Made by a program: the position numbers and the translations under genes. DNA of 64,000 bases from Paulinella micropora (taxonomy: Eukaryota; Cercozoa; Imbricatea; Euglyphida; Paulinellidae): contig WBZZ01006474.1 of the NCBI GenBank assembly GCA_019918135.1, forward strand, positions 24,164 through 88,163, given 5' to 3'. The notes below the pieces were generated by a model, which did not search any database, had not been told where the DNA came from, and saw only the letters and a list, made by a program, of their open reading frames with translations. Positions 32,686-42,843 of this stretch are shown in pieces (within the stretch, counting starts at the first letter, position 1; each line of letters starts with the position of its first letter).

Positions 32686-34880
32686 TCACATTTTCCCTTC
32701 CGACCCCTGGTCAGTAGCCTTATCTATATTCTCTCTCCTCGGCTCCTCTGTTTCCCGCCTCTCTCCCTTATCCTCCTTACTCCCTATTTCCCCCTGAGCC
32801 CCCTTATCGCCCTTATCGTCTATAGCTCCGTTATCATTATCCTCTGTTCTTTCTGGTTTTTCTCCCGTTCCATCCCCACGAGTCCGCTCCTCTGCCTTCT
32901 GCCGTTTGTCGTGCCTGCACCTCTCCCTCTCTGCTGCTCTCACCCGTGTTCTGGTCATTCCCCAGTCAGATCTATGGACTGTCGTTCTCCTTTGCCATCC
33001 CCCCTGGACGGGCTGCCGTACCCCGCTCCATCTACCCGCAGGAGCAGCAGGCGTTCTTGCAGTCTTCGTTCCCCTATCAGCCATCAAATCCCGCCGCATA
33101 CCCTTATGTTCCGTGTTGATATGTTCCCCACCTGTTTTGCCTTCCCTCGTGATCACGACGTCATCTTTATCCTCACGCCGTCGCGGTCGCGCCTCTTCCT
33201 CCCTCGGCGTCCGTTCCTGTTCAAATATGCCATGTTTCCGTTCATGTTTTTGTTCCATTTCCTCCACGGATATTATTCTACCCGATGGCGTGGGTGTGCC
33301 CCCTCCCGCCGCTCCCTGTCGCTCCGGTAAACCCACCGTCGCCCCTGACATCAATGCCTGTCGATCCGGGTGCACATACGGGAAACTGTTGCCTGTTCCT
33401 TTGCTCCCTTCCCCCCCTTTTCCTCCCTTCTCGTCCACCTTCTCTCTCTTTTCCTGTACGTCTGAGGCCATCCCCGGCCCTGTTGCCGCCGAACGTTGTG
33501 TGCCCCCTCGATCTCTTCCTCGATCACCGCCACGTCCTTCGCCACCACCGCCTCGTTGCCGTAGTCCTGCCGCTGACAAGTACGATCCTCGATCCTTCCG
33601 CTTCCACCCGTATTTCTGGATGTTCGCGGTGTTGAACCGTTGCAACTCGTCCAGTTCGTCCCTGTTAAACAGGTCTTCCAATCCCCCGAGCTGCCACATG
33701 CCATGTCGAATTGCGTCCTTCAATTCCCGTATAGCCGCGTTCTGCTCCTCCCGCGAGACTTTATCCATGTTGTCGTGATACAGGGTGTCGTCATCGTGTA
33801 TGCAGCATTCGCCCCGTAGGCGTAAGAACCATATCCCAATTTGCCAATAACACGATTTGCGCCAATGGCTGTTTTCCTTCAATGCCCGTCGCTCATATTT
33901 CGGAACTCCCGGTGTATTGCTGAGTAGGTCGTCCGGGGGATATCTTGCCTCGCCCGGCTTCAGCTCCCGATTCCTTGCCGCATTCGTGTAAAAGGACGGA
34001 TCCATCACGTCTGGTCCGGATCCTCTCTGCCTGAATCCTCCCGCTCCATGTGCCGCGTTTACCTCCGCCGGTCGAGCATATGGATGCGGTCGACGATCCT
34101 CCCTGACAGTGTTAGACCCCGGCCTCGTCCTCCCTCCGCCGAAGTCCCCCGTGCCACGTTGTGGTCTGCCCCCGCCCTGCTGGCCCCTTGTATTACCGCC
34201 GCCCCTTGTACTACCGCCGCCCCTTGTACTACCGCCGCCCCCACCAGTCTGTCGTCCTCCTTGTTGCTGCCGCATTGGTGCCTTTGGCATCTTCGCCAGA
34301 ATCGCTGGATCCATCAACAGCATCTTTATTGCCTTTATTGCCACACCAGCGCCTCCGTCAGACGTAGGCGCTGCAGGGCCCAGGCGCAGTGGTATGCCCA
34401 GTGGCACAGCGCCGGCTGTCTAATGGCAGCCAGCCACTTCTTGTCCGCCGTCGTAGCCTTCTCGCAGGCTTCCGCGGCCCGTTTCAGTTCGTTAGGCGTG
34501 GGCCCCTTGTACGCGGTTCTTACCTGCCTTTGCAGCAGCCACATTTCCACTGCCCCCGGCATCCTACAGCCCCCGAACAAGCTTTCGCGAAAGTAGTCCA
34601 GGTGTCTAATCCTGCCTGTGGTCTGGGCAAAGGGTACGTTCGAATTCATGACGCACCCGTTAAATTCGGTAGACAACTGTTCTAGCAGTGTTTTAAGCTC
34701 GGTCCTTATGTCCGTTGCCGATTTCCGGTGGCGTTTGTTTGCGGCCCACTTGAGGTTCTCGATACTGAACGCCCCGGCCCCGGACCAATTATCCGCCCAC
34801 ACCAGCGTTCGGTCTATGCACGTGATGCCCTTGTGCCCGTCGGCCGACAGCGGCACCAGGCCAAAAAGGCTTACAGCCAC
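32686..34880 (-). pseudogene. Gypsy Y1 Gag, frameshifted
   Basis: The first part, 34880-34335, has a helical gag-like region (FGLVPLSADGHKGITCIDRT, HLDYFRESLFGG). The second, 34407-32686 in another frame, opens with an RGG-rich segment (STRGGGSTRGGGNTRG), then a conserved block with a C/H cluster (SCYWQIGIWF, ECCIHDDD, LYHDN), and ends in a highly charged tail. Arg/Gly-rich segments are expected to bind RNA. It is followed, across element A, by Y1 protease, so A inserted between gag and pol. The 5' LTR of Y1 was not found. Confidence 0.7.
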
Positions 34881-35345
34881 GGGGCGCCCGGGGTCCGCTC
34901 TTGCTTGTATTTCCCATTTGTTTTCTTTAGTCTTTTAGCAGTAGCTGGCCTGCATGGTTGGCCTGCCTGAGCTGGTACCAGAGCCTGCCGTAACATCCGG
35001 GCAGCCCCGTCTTGAGCGCGAGATCAAAACTTAGTTCGCTCATTGGTAAGTGCCGGTCCGGCTACTTTCTGTTGGGCTGTCTGGTGCACCTGGGCGAACA
35101 AGATGTTTGTCTTTTTTTTTTAATAAGGAAGGACTGAGATGATGATGAACCAGGGTGGGGGGAGGAGAGGCGTGCACCTGGCAGCGGGGGGTTCGAGTGT
35201 GAGCAGAGAGAGGGGAAAACCAGGTAGGGCGGGTGAGATATGGGGTGGGGGAAAGAGAGAGAGAGAGAGGGGGGGGGGGGCGGCAACAGAGTTGCTGTTA
35301 GCAGGCAGGCACGGGGAGAGCCGAAATCGCCTAACAAAAAAAAAT
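34881..35345. other. Y1 leader region and G-rich low-complexity sequence
   Basis: No gene is seen. The left part probably includes the Y1 leader. 35145-35282 is G-rich, with GAGAGA and a run of about ten G on the plus strand, and could form G-quadruplexes. No LTR pair could be found. Confidence 0.4.
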
Positions 35346-36410
35346 TATTGGCGCGCCGCAAACTTCGGCTAATGTCCGTCAATGCCGGCGCACAGGCGCC
35401 GCGAAATCCACCACAAACTGCGGCAAAAGACAAATGTCCGTAAATTCCGGCGCCCTGTGCACTTGCCGCGAAATGCACCGCAAACAGCATCTTGAGAAAA
35501 AACTTGCCAAGGACGTTTCGGCACTGGCAAATTAGCACTAGCAGATTTCTGGGGAAACAAAAGCGGGCGGGGAAAATTTGCACTGACATTTTTTTCTCCC
35601 CGTCCGCCCCCGTTTCCCAAAAATTTTGCTGGAGCTAATTTTCCATTGCCGAAATGTCCTTCACAAGATTTCTTTTCTTAGCGTGCCGCAAATTTCAGCA
35701 AAAATGCGAATGTCAGTCGATTTCGGCGCATGTGCACTTGCACACTAGCGAAATCCACCGCAAACAGCATCTTGAGAAAGAAAAAAAAGTTTGCAAAGGA
35801 CATTTCTGCAATTTGCAAATTAGCACTAGCAGATTTTTGGGGAAACAAAAGCGGGCGGGGAAAATTTGCACATATATATTTTTCTTCCCGCCCGCTCTCC
35901 TTCCCCCAAAAAGTTTGCTGGAGCTAATTCCCATTGCCGAAATGTCCTTCGCCAGATTTCTTTTTGCCGCAAATTGCGGCAAAATGCAAATGTCCGTAAA
36001 TTCCAGCGCCTGTGCACTTGTCGCGAAATCCACCTTGTACAAACTGCGCAAAAGGCAAATGCGGAAAATGCCGGCGCCTGTGCACTTGCCGCGAAATTCA
36101 CCACAAACAGCATCTTGAGAAAGTAAAAAAAATTTGCAAAGAACATTTCGGCACTGGCAAATTAGCTCAAGCAAAATTTCTGGACAAAAGCGGGCGGGGA
36201 AAATTTGACTGATATTTTTTTTCCCCCGCCCGCTCCCTTTTCCCCAAAAATTTGCTTGAGCTAATTTGCCATTGCCGAAATTTCCTTCGCCAGATTTCTT
36301 TTTCCTTGTGTGCCGCAAATTGTGGCAAAAGGCAAATGCCCGTAAATGCCGGCATTTTCCACATTTGCAGCGAAATTCACCACAAACAGTTCAAGCGGGC
36401 GCGACTGTAG
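35346..36410. repeat. Tandem array of palindromic units
   Basis: Three full units and one partial, about 280-345 bp each (starts near 35346, 35691, 35966, 36310). Each has a GC-rich spacer (CGCAAA, then TGTGCACTTG, then CACAAACAGCATCTTGAGAA) and a long hairpin. One arm contains TTCGGCACTGGCAAATTAGC and GCGGGCGGGGAAAATTTG; the other arm is its near complement (CCCGCCCGCT, then GCTAATT, CATTGCCGAAATGTCCTT). Frames across it are open only because of base composition; I see no protein family. It could be a satellite, foldback transposons in tandem, or a transcribed hairpin source. Confidence 0.8.
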
Positions 36411-36433
36411 AAAAGAAAAAAAATATTAAAAAA

Positions 36434-37815
36434 TCATTTTATTTTGTTTATAAAGAAAGAAAAAATCTCTAAAGTCAATTTTTTTGTTTTGTTTTGCTTT
36501 TCATTATATAAAATAACACATTCACGCAACGCTAACGTCACTTCCTCATTGCATTCACTCTCAGCTGCGTCGTACAATCCCGCCAGCCGCTGCCACTGCT
36601 CTGCCGTCGTACCGCTCTGCCGGTCGTAGTACAGATAAAACAACGATAAGCATGTCGGCCGCACGTAGTGTCCTGCCTCGATGTCTGCCAGCAGTCGCTG
36701 CATGCGCTCGAACCTAGACTGCAGCGGCGGGTCGTGAACTGTGTCGTCCACCAGAAAGTAGTGCTGGTTGAAGTGGATGTACACTATTTTCATCTTTCGA
36801 AAGTTCTCGTTGGCTGCTAATGCTGTCTTAATTTGGAGCATGCGCCCGAGCTCGCACCGGTACCGCCGGTGCGCAGGTACCGGTGCGCAAACTCGTCGTT
36901 GCACAGCATTAGCAGACACCGACTGTCCGCGGGCAGAGACTGGAACTTGAGCAAGTGGAAGTTGGGCCGCGCGCTGACAATTCCAGTGACATTTGGCGTA
37001 AGCTGGGAATCGCAGTGCTTGAGGTACGCCCAGCCCTGCGCTTTCAGGAAGTCGGCCAACTACTGCTCGCTCTTGAAGCGCTTGGCAATTCCTTCGGGCG
37101 TATGGCAGCGCTGCACGTGGTCGTCTAGCGCCCGTTCGGTTGGACAGCGCGTCGTGCATGCGACCTGGCCGTTTGCCTGAAACTTGGACGTGCTGAACGA
37201 CGCAAAAAAACATACGTACTGCCATTGCTTGCTCTCTTCGTGTCTGTTCTCGTGTTGTAGGAGACTGCTAAAATGCGCAAAGCAGACGCCACAGCCGGTA
37301 CACGCGAATGGCGTCTTGCCTGTGTGTGTCCGCATATGCTCTTTGGAGAGTGCCAGAGGTTGTAAAGCATTTGTCACAATAGGTACAAGCAAAACTCTTT
37401 TTCTGCGTTGGCTGTGAGCTATGTGCGATCTCTTGCTGCTCTTTCCTTTTCTTTGGTTTGGGGGGCTTTGTTTCACTGCTGGTGTCGGCGACCGCACGCT
37501 CGGGTAGCGAGGCAGTATTCGTCTGTTCTTGGTGTTCTTCGTGCCGACGCTTTTTTTTTGCTCTTAGCAATTTACTTGCGCGCGTGAGCAATACAAAGCC
37601 TGAAAAGCAGGCGGCGCGAGTCTGCCACACAGATGCAGCCTCGGCGGGTGAAACAGCGCTCGCACGCTGGTTGCCAAATCTCCTGGTCAGCGAGGCTGCA
37701 AAACAAACCTCGATCGCGCACGCACAAATGTCCGTCGCCTATCGTGGCCACCGTTTCGCGGCTGCCATATTCGGTCACAAAGTGCCGCACGGCGCAGCTG
37801 TCCATGACTTTTCTC
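36434..37815 (-). pseudogene. C2H2 zinc-finger protein gene, broken
   Basis: Reading leftwards: a basic, Lys-rich segment (KPKKRKEQQE), then finger 1 (FACTYCDKCFTTSGTLQ), which loses frame. Finger 2 is intact (FACTGCGVCFAHFSSLLQHENRH, C-x2-C-x12-H-x3-H) and is preceded by the linker HTGKTP. A finger-like ACTTRCPTERALDDHVQRCH follows. An in-frame TAG at about 37060 precedes LADFLKAQGWAYLKHC and a further 180 residues (YIHFNQHYFLVDDTVHD, LSLFYLYYDRQSGTTAEQW) in two frames. The C-terminal part is conserved-looking but I do not recognise it. Whether it is a decayed host gene or mobile-element cargo is open. Confidence 0.6.
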
Positions 37816-38384
37816 TCAGACAGAAATAGAAGAAGAGTGCAAACTAACTACAAGACAAGCGGGGGATGGTTGGGTCGCGGTCCTTTCCACACTCGAGGAA
37901 GGGGAGGCGGTGGTGATGGGAGGGGGGGGGGCCGAGGGGAGCGGCCCCCCCCTCAAGAGGAAGGAGGGGGGGCCGTCAGTACAGAGAGGTTCTCTCCCCC
38001 CCCCCCCCCCCCCCGCCCGCCGACGTTCGCCTCCAGACATCTGAGCAACTTTTTAGCAATTGCAGGAAAATGTGCGGGAAGAGTGCATGAGGTGAAGGAA
38101 AGCCCAAAAGCCAGGACCGCACTCGCCCTCCGCACTCTCCCCCTCCCCCCTTCCCCTCTCCCCCTTCCCCTCTCCCCTCCCCCTTTTGGGCACACATATT
38201 TCTTTGCTCTAGCTTCACTACAAAGCAGAATCTTGGCGGGTGTGAGCCAGAGAAAGAATAACAAAAAAAAGAGAGAGCAAAGGAAGATTTTTTTTAGATA
38301 GTTTCTTTCCACTCTTTTCCCTCCTCTCTACTCCCTATCCTCTATTTGTTCCTGTTTTGGCTCACTAGCCACATGCTGCTGCTT
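37816..38384. other. G-run/C-run low-complexity region
   Basis: No gene. G tracts near 37903-37935 and 37955-37972 are followed by a run of about 20 C near 37998-38018, and a C/T-rich tract fills 38140-38190. The G tracts could form a hairpin with the C run, or quadruplexes. There is a short oligo-A/T stretch near 38262-38300. Confidence 0.6.
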
Positions 38385-39123
38385 TTGCTGCTAAACGCAG
38401 CGGTTGCGTTCGGTACAGTCTGGGGCGATTCCACTGCCTTGCGAGGGTTCGTTCGGTAATTCCTCTAGGGTCAGGGTCCCAAGTCCGTGTCGTCGTTGAA
38501 TCGTGTGGTTGTGTCGACACGATCTGTAGATCTTTAGCCACGTTCACCGACAATGGGCAAGAGTTTCAGGTGCCCTTAGCAGTTTCCGCACCATTCATAA
38601 GGTACGACGAGTTAGAAATCATCGGTTACAGTCCCTCCTGGACTCTAACTGTCACGGCGAGCGTGTCACTGACCAGCAGGACACCAACGGCACGGCGCGG
38701 CACCGTCGTCGTGCGCTGCTACAAGCAATTAGTAGCAACCTGACGCTGAGCGAGATCCAGACAGTCTGCACCGAATTCTCTAACGCATGGAAAGAGCTCA
38801 AGCAGCTGAGCCTGGACGCGGTCAAGACCTTTAACCTGACCAAGGCGGCCGACGAAAGCGCGGAGACCGACGCCGCCACGGTGCTCGCCGACTGCTGTCC
38901 AGCTCGCTCACGGCCGTGTCGTCCAAGTGCCTGAACCTCAAGACCTGCGCCGAAAACGAGGTGCAGAACATCAAGTACCAGCTTGACCTCCAACTTACAA
39001 ACGCCTATACGACGGAGCTGTTGTACCTGCGCAACATGTACACGCGCGAGCTGGACCAGTTCAAGGCCTCGACCGAATTCAGTGATGAATGGAACTCAAT
39101 GGTGGATTGGTACCAGGCGACTA
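38385..39123 (+). pseudogene. Unrecognised coding-like sequence
   Basis: A frame open for about 115 codons (38385-38742) includes FTDNGQEFQVPLAVSAPF and IIGYSPSWTLTVTASVSL. A second frame continues with ISSNLTLSEIQTVCTEFSNA and LKQLSLDAVKTFNLTK, then a third with LNLKTCAENEVQNIKYQLDL and TELLYLRNMYTRELDQF, which looks helical. Three frames over 700 bp suggest one broken gene. I do not recognise the family. It ends where the Y3-derived segment begins. Confidence 0.4.
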
Positions 39124-39264
39124 ATAGTGTATTGAGCGATGGTGTTCCCGGGTATGACCCTTTCCAAGTCCTGGGATGATGTTCTCGAAAATGAAATGTT
39201 TTCTGAAACTTTCATTAAATTATTTTTTACGATAGATTATATACTGTCGTACCTGAGCACGGTC

Positions 39265-39412
39265 AATCTCTACTTGTGTCGGTATATCGCAGGGTCGGGT
39301 ACATACACCTCGACTTCGGATATAGCTATTAGGACTGGCCCCCTAATACTATATCATAGGATATCCGCCTTATACAAGGGTATGTCATTAAAAAAGACAA
39401 TGTACTTACGAT
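39265..39412 (+). repeat. Short repeat R, copy 1
   Basis: About 150 bp including ATCTCTACTTGTGTCGGTAT and ACTTCGGATATAG. A near-identical copy is at 55350-55497 and a diverged one at 40459-40610. In Y3 and Y2 it precedes an AAT run and lies in front of the integrase core. Confidence 0.65.
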
Positions 39413-39418
39413 CTCCCT

Positions 39419-40237
39419 GTGAATAATAAGGATAATAATAATAATAATAAAACAGAATCGAAGGATGGTTACAAATACCTCCTCACGGCTATTGACAGAG
39501 CCACCAACTATGTGTGGATCATCCCTGTCAAAGACGTTACCGGCAAGACGACGGCCGAGGCGCTGATCGATAGGATCATCTCACAGATCGGAGTACCAAG
39601 AAAGATATGTTCCGATCGAGGCTCGGACTTTAATAACGAGGTCATCGACAAACTATCTAAGTATTACGGGATGAAATGGCAATATGTTACTGCCTATAAC
39701 CCGCGAGCAAATGGTAAAATCGAGCGGGTACACAGACCCCTCAAAGCCTCGCTAAAGATGTATTGCACGAAGAAGGAGAATCAAAGAGCATGGGTCGAGG
39801 CAGCACCATCATTTGCGTTTGCGATGAACTGTCTACCCTCTACGGTGTTAAAAGGCTCGAAGAGCTCAATCTCGCCATATCAGCTAGTATATGGGCGTGA
39901 GCATGATATCCCGACTTCGCTCCTTCACCCAAAAGACACTTGGGCGGATGCGGATGAGTTGTTTGGGATGAGACTTAGAGTGAAGATGGAGGCGGAGCAA
40001 ATAGTCAGGGCGCATAGAGAGGCGGAGCGCCGAAAGACGGATGCTGAAGGGGTGCGACAAGCGCACTTGGATCAGATCAAATTCCAGGTCGAGGATATTG
40101 TACTATTGTACCATCCTCAGGTCCCGAAGGGAGTCAGCTCTAAGCTGTTCACTCACTGGAAAGGACCTTATCAAATCATGGAACAGACGGGACCTCTGTA
40201 CTACAAGATCAGGGGTAGAGGGAAGGTGAAATTGTGA
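39419..40237 (+). pseudogene. Gypsy Y3 integrase core and C-terminus
   Basis: The open frame has DGYKYLLTAIDRATNYVW, CSDRGSDFNNEV and NPRANGKIERVHR (second Asp and Glu of the D,D-35-E core), then a barrel (DIVLLYHPQVPKG, LFTHWKGPYQIME). The first catalytic Asp segment is missing from this fragment. The stop TGA at 40235 is followed in another frame by IDPFLLEDESVEALKWM. It differs from Y2 by only a few residues (for example W/L near its start, H/P and E/G later). Confidence 0.9.
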
Positions 40238-40386
40238 ATGTAAGAAGGCTGATTAAGTAACATTGATCCCTTCTTACTGGAAGATGAATCCGTTGAGGCG
40301 TTAAAATGGATGAAAGATGATTTCAAAGAGGTACCGCCCATCCACAAGGAGGCTGGCATAGATCAAGAAGATGCTTATCGGGCACC

Positions 40387-40930
40387 GGACACCATCAATG
40401 AGACAGTCTAATCAAGAACTGATATATTTTAATAACATGAACTGCTACACCGGATTCCATCGATCTCTACTTGTATCGGCATACCGCAAGGTTAGGGCGC
40501 ACTCAACCCAACTTCGGATATAGTCGTCAGACTTGATCACCTGACACTATATTAAATGATACCGATTTATACAAGGGTATGTCTTAACAAAAAGTAAATG
40601 TATTTATGGAAACCGACGACCGGTTATTACATATATATGGAAATGGCGACATTACATTATTACTCAACCATAAAACATTATACTTGGACATACTGCACAA
40701 ATATCTTATCGACAGAAGAAAGAGGAAGATTTTAATATAGATACTGAATGTGCTAGAGTATATATACGATTGGTACCGGGGCAAGTATCATTGTTGTTTT
40801 ATAACGGCTAATTCGTGGGTTGATGTATCTTCATACATAACTCTAAACGAATCTTAGTCAGAAAAGAAATCAGTTCAAAGCGTATTATGTCGGAAACGAA
40901 GTTCCGCCATAAAAAACTGGGAGGGGGTAC
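40387..40930. other. Y3 tail, non-coding, with diverged repeat R
   Basis: No gene. 40459-40610 is a diverged copy of repeat R. The rest is AT-rich 3' untranslated sequence of Y3, ending in the GGGAGGGGG tract and TAC just before the LTR, the same arrangement as in Y2 (57034-57045). Confidence 0.6.
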
Positions 40931-41148
40931 TGTGGACATCACCCCCCGAATTATCCGGTAAAAAACTTATTTATAGACTTCGTCTGGCCGGACACGTCTG
41001 AAATGCCAATTTAATCCTGGTCTTTTGGCGGCTTTTTGTCTTTGCGTCACTTAGGTAATATAACGAGACATCATTCTCTTTTTTGAGGACTGTGTTTGGT
41101 TATATTACCGACTTACTCTTCCATTGAGCTATCGTTGGGGATGGTACA
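40931..41148 (+). repeat. 3' LTR of gypsy Y3
   Basis: A 218-bp LTR starting TGTGGACATCACCCCCC and ending GGATGGTACA, with TG...CA ends. It shares its layout and several blocks with the Y2 LTR (ATATAACGAGACATCATTCTC, split across blocks; GAGGACTGTGTTTGGTT; GAGCTATCGTTGGGG). It is followed directly by an AAT microsatellite. Confidence 0.85.
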
Positions 41149-41183
41149 ATAATAATAATAATAAAGTAATAATAATAATAATA

Positions 41184-41421
41184 CTGCTTCTCAGTCAATG
41201 GCGAATGCATTTCTGCACATGTGCCTCCATCGTCTCACCGGCGAGGGGAGTACGAAGATTTGACGATAGGCTCTACTGACACCCCCGCAAGGCAGCTCCA
41301 AGCCTTCCAGACAGACCAATACTTTCAAAGAAAATATTTGAAAATACTGGCACCGACGGGAATCGAACTGGCGACAGGTCCCAGATGGTAGACCTTAACC
41401 ACTGGGCTATCGCGGTGTCAC
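41184..41421 (-). repeat. tRNA-derived SINE, copy 1
   Basis: A minus-strand unit with a Pol III box A (complement of CCACTGGGCTA, 41399-41409) and box B (complement of GGAATCGAACT, 41359-41369), spaced as in a tRNA. The tail is (ATT)n on its own strand. It is more diverged than copies 2-4. Confidence 0.8.
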
Positions 41422-41432
41422 TTAATAATAAC

Positions 41433-41505
<73 letters not shown>

Positions 41506-41738
41506 GTGCTTCTCTGTCAATGGCTGATGCAAATCTGCACATGCGCCTCCATCGTCTTCACCCGTGAGGGGAGTACGAAGAATTGACGATAGGCTCTAAT
41601 GACACCCCCGCAAGGGCAGTTCCAACACTTCCAGACGGGCCGGTATGTTCAATGAAAATACTGGTGGCACCGACGGGAATCGAACTGGCGACAGGGCCCA
41701 GATGGTAGAACTTGACCACTGGGCTATCACGGTGTCCA
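41506..41738 (-). repeat. tRNA-derived SINE, copy 2
   Basis: Box A at 41716-41726 (TAGCCCAGTGG on the sense strand) and box B at 41677-41687 (AGTTCGATTCC). The body ends near GAAGCACT and is followed by a long (ATT)n tail that abuts copy 1. The 5' end GACACCG can still pair with CGGTGCC, a relic of an acceptor stem. Confidence 0.85.
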
Positions 41739-41763
41739 TAATAATAATAATAATAATAATAAT

Positions 41764-41811
<48 letters not shown>

Positions 41812-41812
<1 letters not shown>

Positions 41813-42080
41813 GTGCTTCTCTGTCAATGGCTGATGCATTTCTGCACATGCGCCTCCATCGTCTCACCCGTGAGGGGAGTACGAAGAATTGACGATAAGC
41901 TCTAATGACACCCCCGCAAGGGCAGTTCCAACACTTCCAGACGGGCCGGTATGTTCAATGAAAATACTGGTCCAGAAATAGACCTGTATGTTCAATGAAA
42001 ATACTGGTGGCACCGACGGGAATCGAACTGGCGACAGGGCCCAGATGGTAGAACTTGACCACTGGGCTATCACGGTGTCC
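41812..42080 (-). repeat. tRNA-derived SINE, copy 3
   Basis: Boxes at 42059-42069 (A) and 42019-42029 (B). The body has a duplicated 40-bp block (GTTCAATGAAAATACTGG twice, near 41950 and 41990) that copy 2 lacks and copy 4 shares, defining two subtypes. The tail is (ATT)n. Confidence 0.85.
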
Positions 42081-42110
42081 AATAATAAAATAATAATAAT
42101 AATAATAATA

Positions 42111-42310
42111 ATAATAGTCATAAAAAGGAAAAAAAAAGAGAAAAGAGAAAGAAAACAAGAAGAGAAAGAAAACAAAAAGAGAAAGAAAGAAAAGAACCGA
42201 CAAAGAAGAAAGGAATGTTTACCAAGATTAAGGGCAATATATATTTTTAAAAAAGAAAAGAAAAGAGAAAATAAAGAAAAGAAACGAAACGAAAAAGACA
42301 ATAGTAATAG
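42111..42310. repeat. Purine-rich AAAGA tract
   Basis: A/G-rich simple sequence. It contains TTACCAAG plus TAAGGGCAA at 42219-42237, a motif that recurs in the tracts at 43031, 43197 and 43395. No coding is supported. Confidence 0.7.
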
Positions 42311-42333
42311 TAGTTATAATAATAATAATAATC

Positions 42334-42373
<40 letters not shown>

Positions 42374-42375
<2 letters not shown>

Positions 42376-42548
42376 TATCTCCTGCCAATTGCTGAGCCAA
42401 AAGGCCATGTGCATCCAGTCCTCCATTCCATAAGGAAAGTCTCCACACCAATCGGTGGAATAAAGGAAGTGACGGCATAGAACATTACTCTAGGAGCTTT
42501 ATACCAATCAGCCCATTGAAAAGGACCAATGGCCTATGTACTCCCTAA
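42374..42548. repeat. Unclassified 175-bp repeat unit between AAT runs
   Basis: A unique-looking segment (CTCCTGCCAATTGCTGAGCC to CTATGTACTCCC) flanked on both sides by AAT runs, like the SINEs. It has no Pol III boxes that I can see. It may be another short element that uses AAT tails. Confidence 0.45.
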
Positions 42549-42574
42549 ATAATAATAATAATAATAATAATAAT

Positions 42575-42843
42575 AGTGCTTCTCTGTCAATGGCTGATGC
42601 ATTTCTGCACATGCGCCTCCATCGTCTCACCCGTGAGGGGAGTACGAAGAATTGACGATAAGCTCTAATGACACCCCCGCAAGGGCAGTTCCAACACTTC
42701 CAGACGGGCCGGTATGTTCAATGAAAATACTGGTCCAGAAATGGACCGGTATGTTCAATGAAAATACTGGTGGCACCGACGGGAATCGAACTGGCGACAG
42801 GGCCCAGATGGTAGAACTTGACCACTGGGCTATCACGGTCTCC
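42575..42843 (-). repeat. tRNA-derived SINE, copy 4
   Basis: Boxes at 42822-42832 (A) and 42782-42792 (B). It has the same 40-bp duplication as copy 3, and the (ATT)n tail lies to the left. The body is nearly identical to copy 3. Confidence 0.85.

Larger units (their letters stand above)
39124..41148 (+). mobile_element. Gypsy Y3, 3' part with LTR
   Basis: It contains an integrase core, a tail, a purine-rich tract (GGGAGGGGG, near 40918) and an LTR at 40931-41148. The first 1.26 kb (39124-40386) matches 55211-56471 of Y2 with about seven differences, but the LTR is clearly diverged from that of Y2. It has no gag, protease or RT, so it is 5' truncated or assembled by recombination. Confidence 0.8.

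Noticed and set aside
34048-34596. Pro/Leu-rich gene on the plus strand
   Set aside because: It is the antisense of the RGG-rich part of Y1 gag.
35654-36364. Protein genes in the palindrome array
   Set aside because: Open frames exist on both strands but repeat with the DNA unit and show no conserved domain; base composition explains them.
35346-36410. CRISPR array
   Set aside because: Units are about 300 bp with long hairpins, in a eukaryotic context, with no short direct repeats and unique spacers.
41385-41905. Open frames of poly-Asn and poly-Ile across AAT repeats
   Set aside because: They are translations of AAT microsatellites joined to SINE sequence; no protein family or codon bias.
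41640-42843. tRNA genes
   Set aside because: Boxes A and B are present, but the T-arm and anticodon arm do not pair and the unit continues into a SINE body; these are tRNA-derived SINEs, not functional tRNAs.
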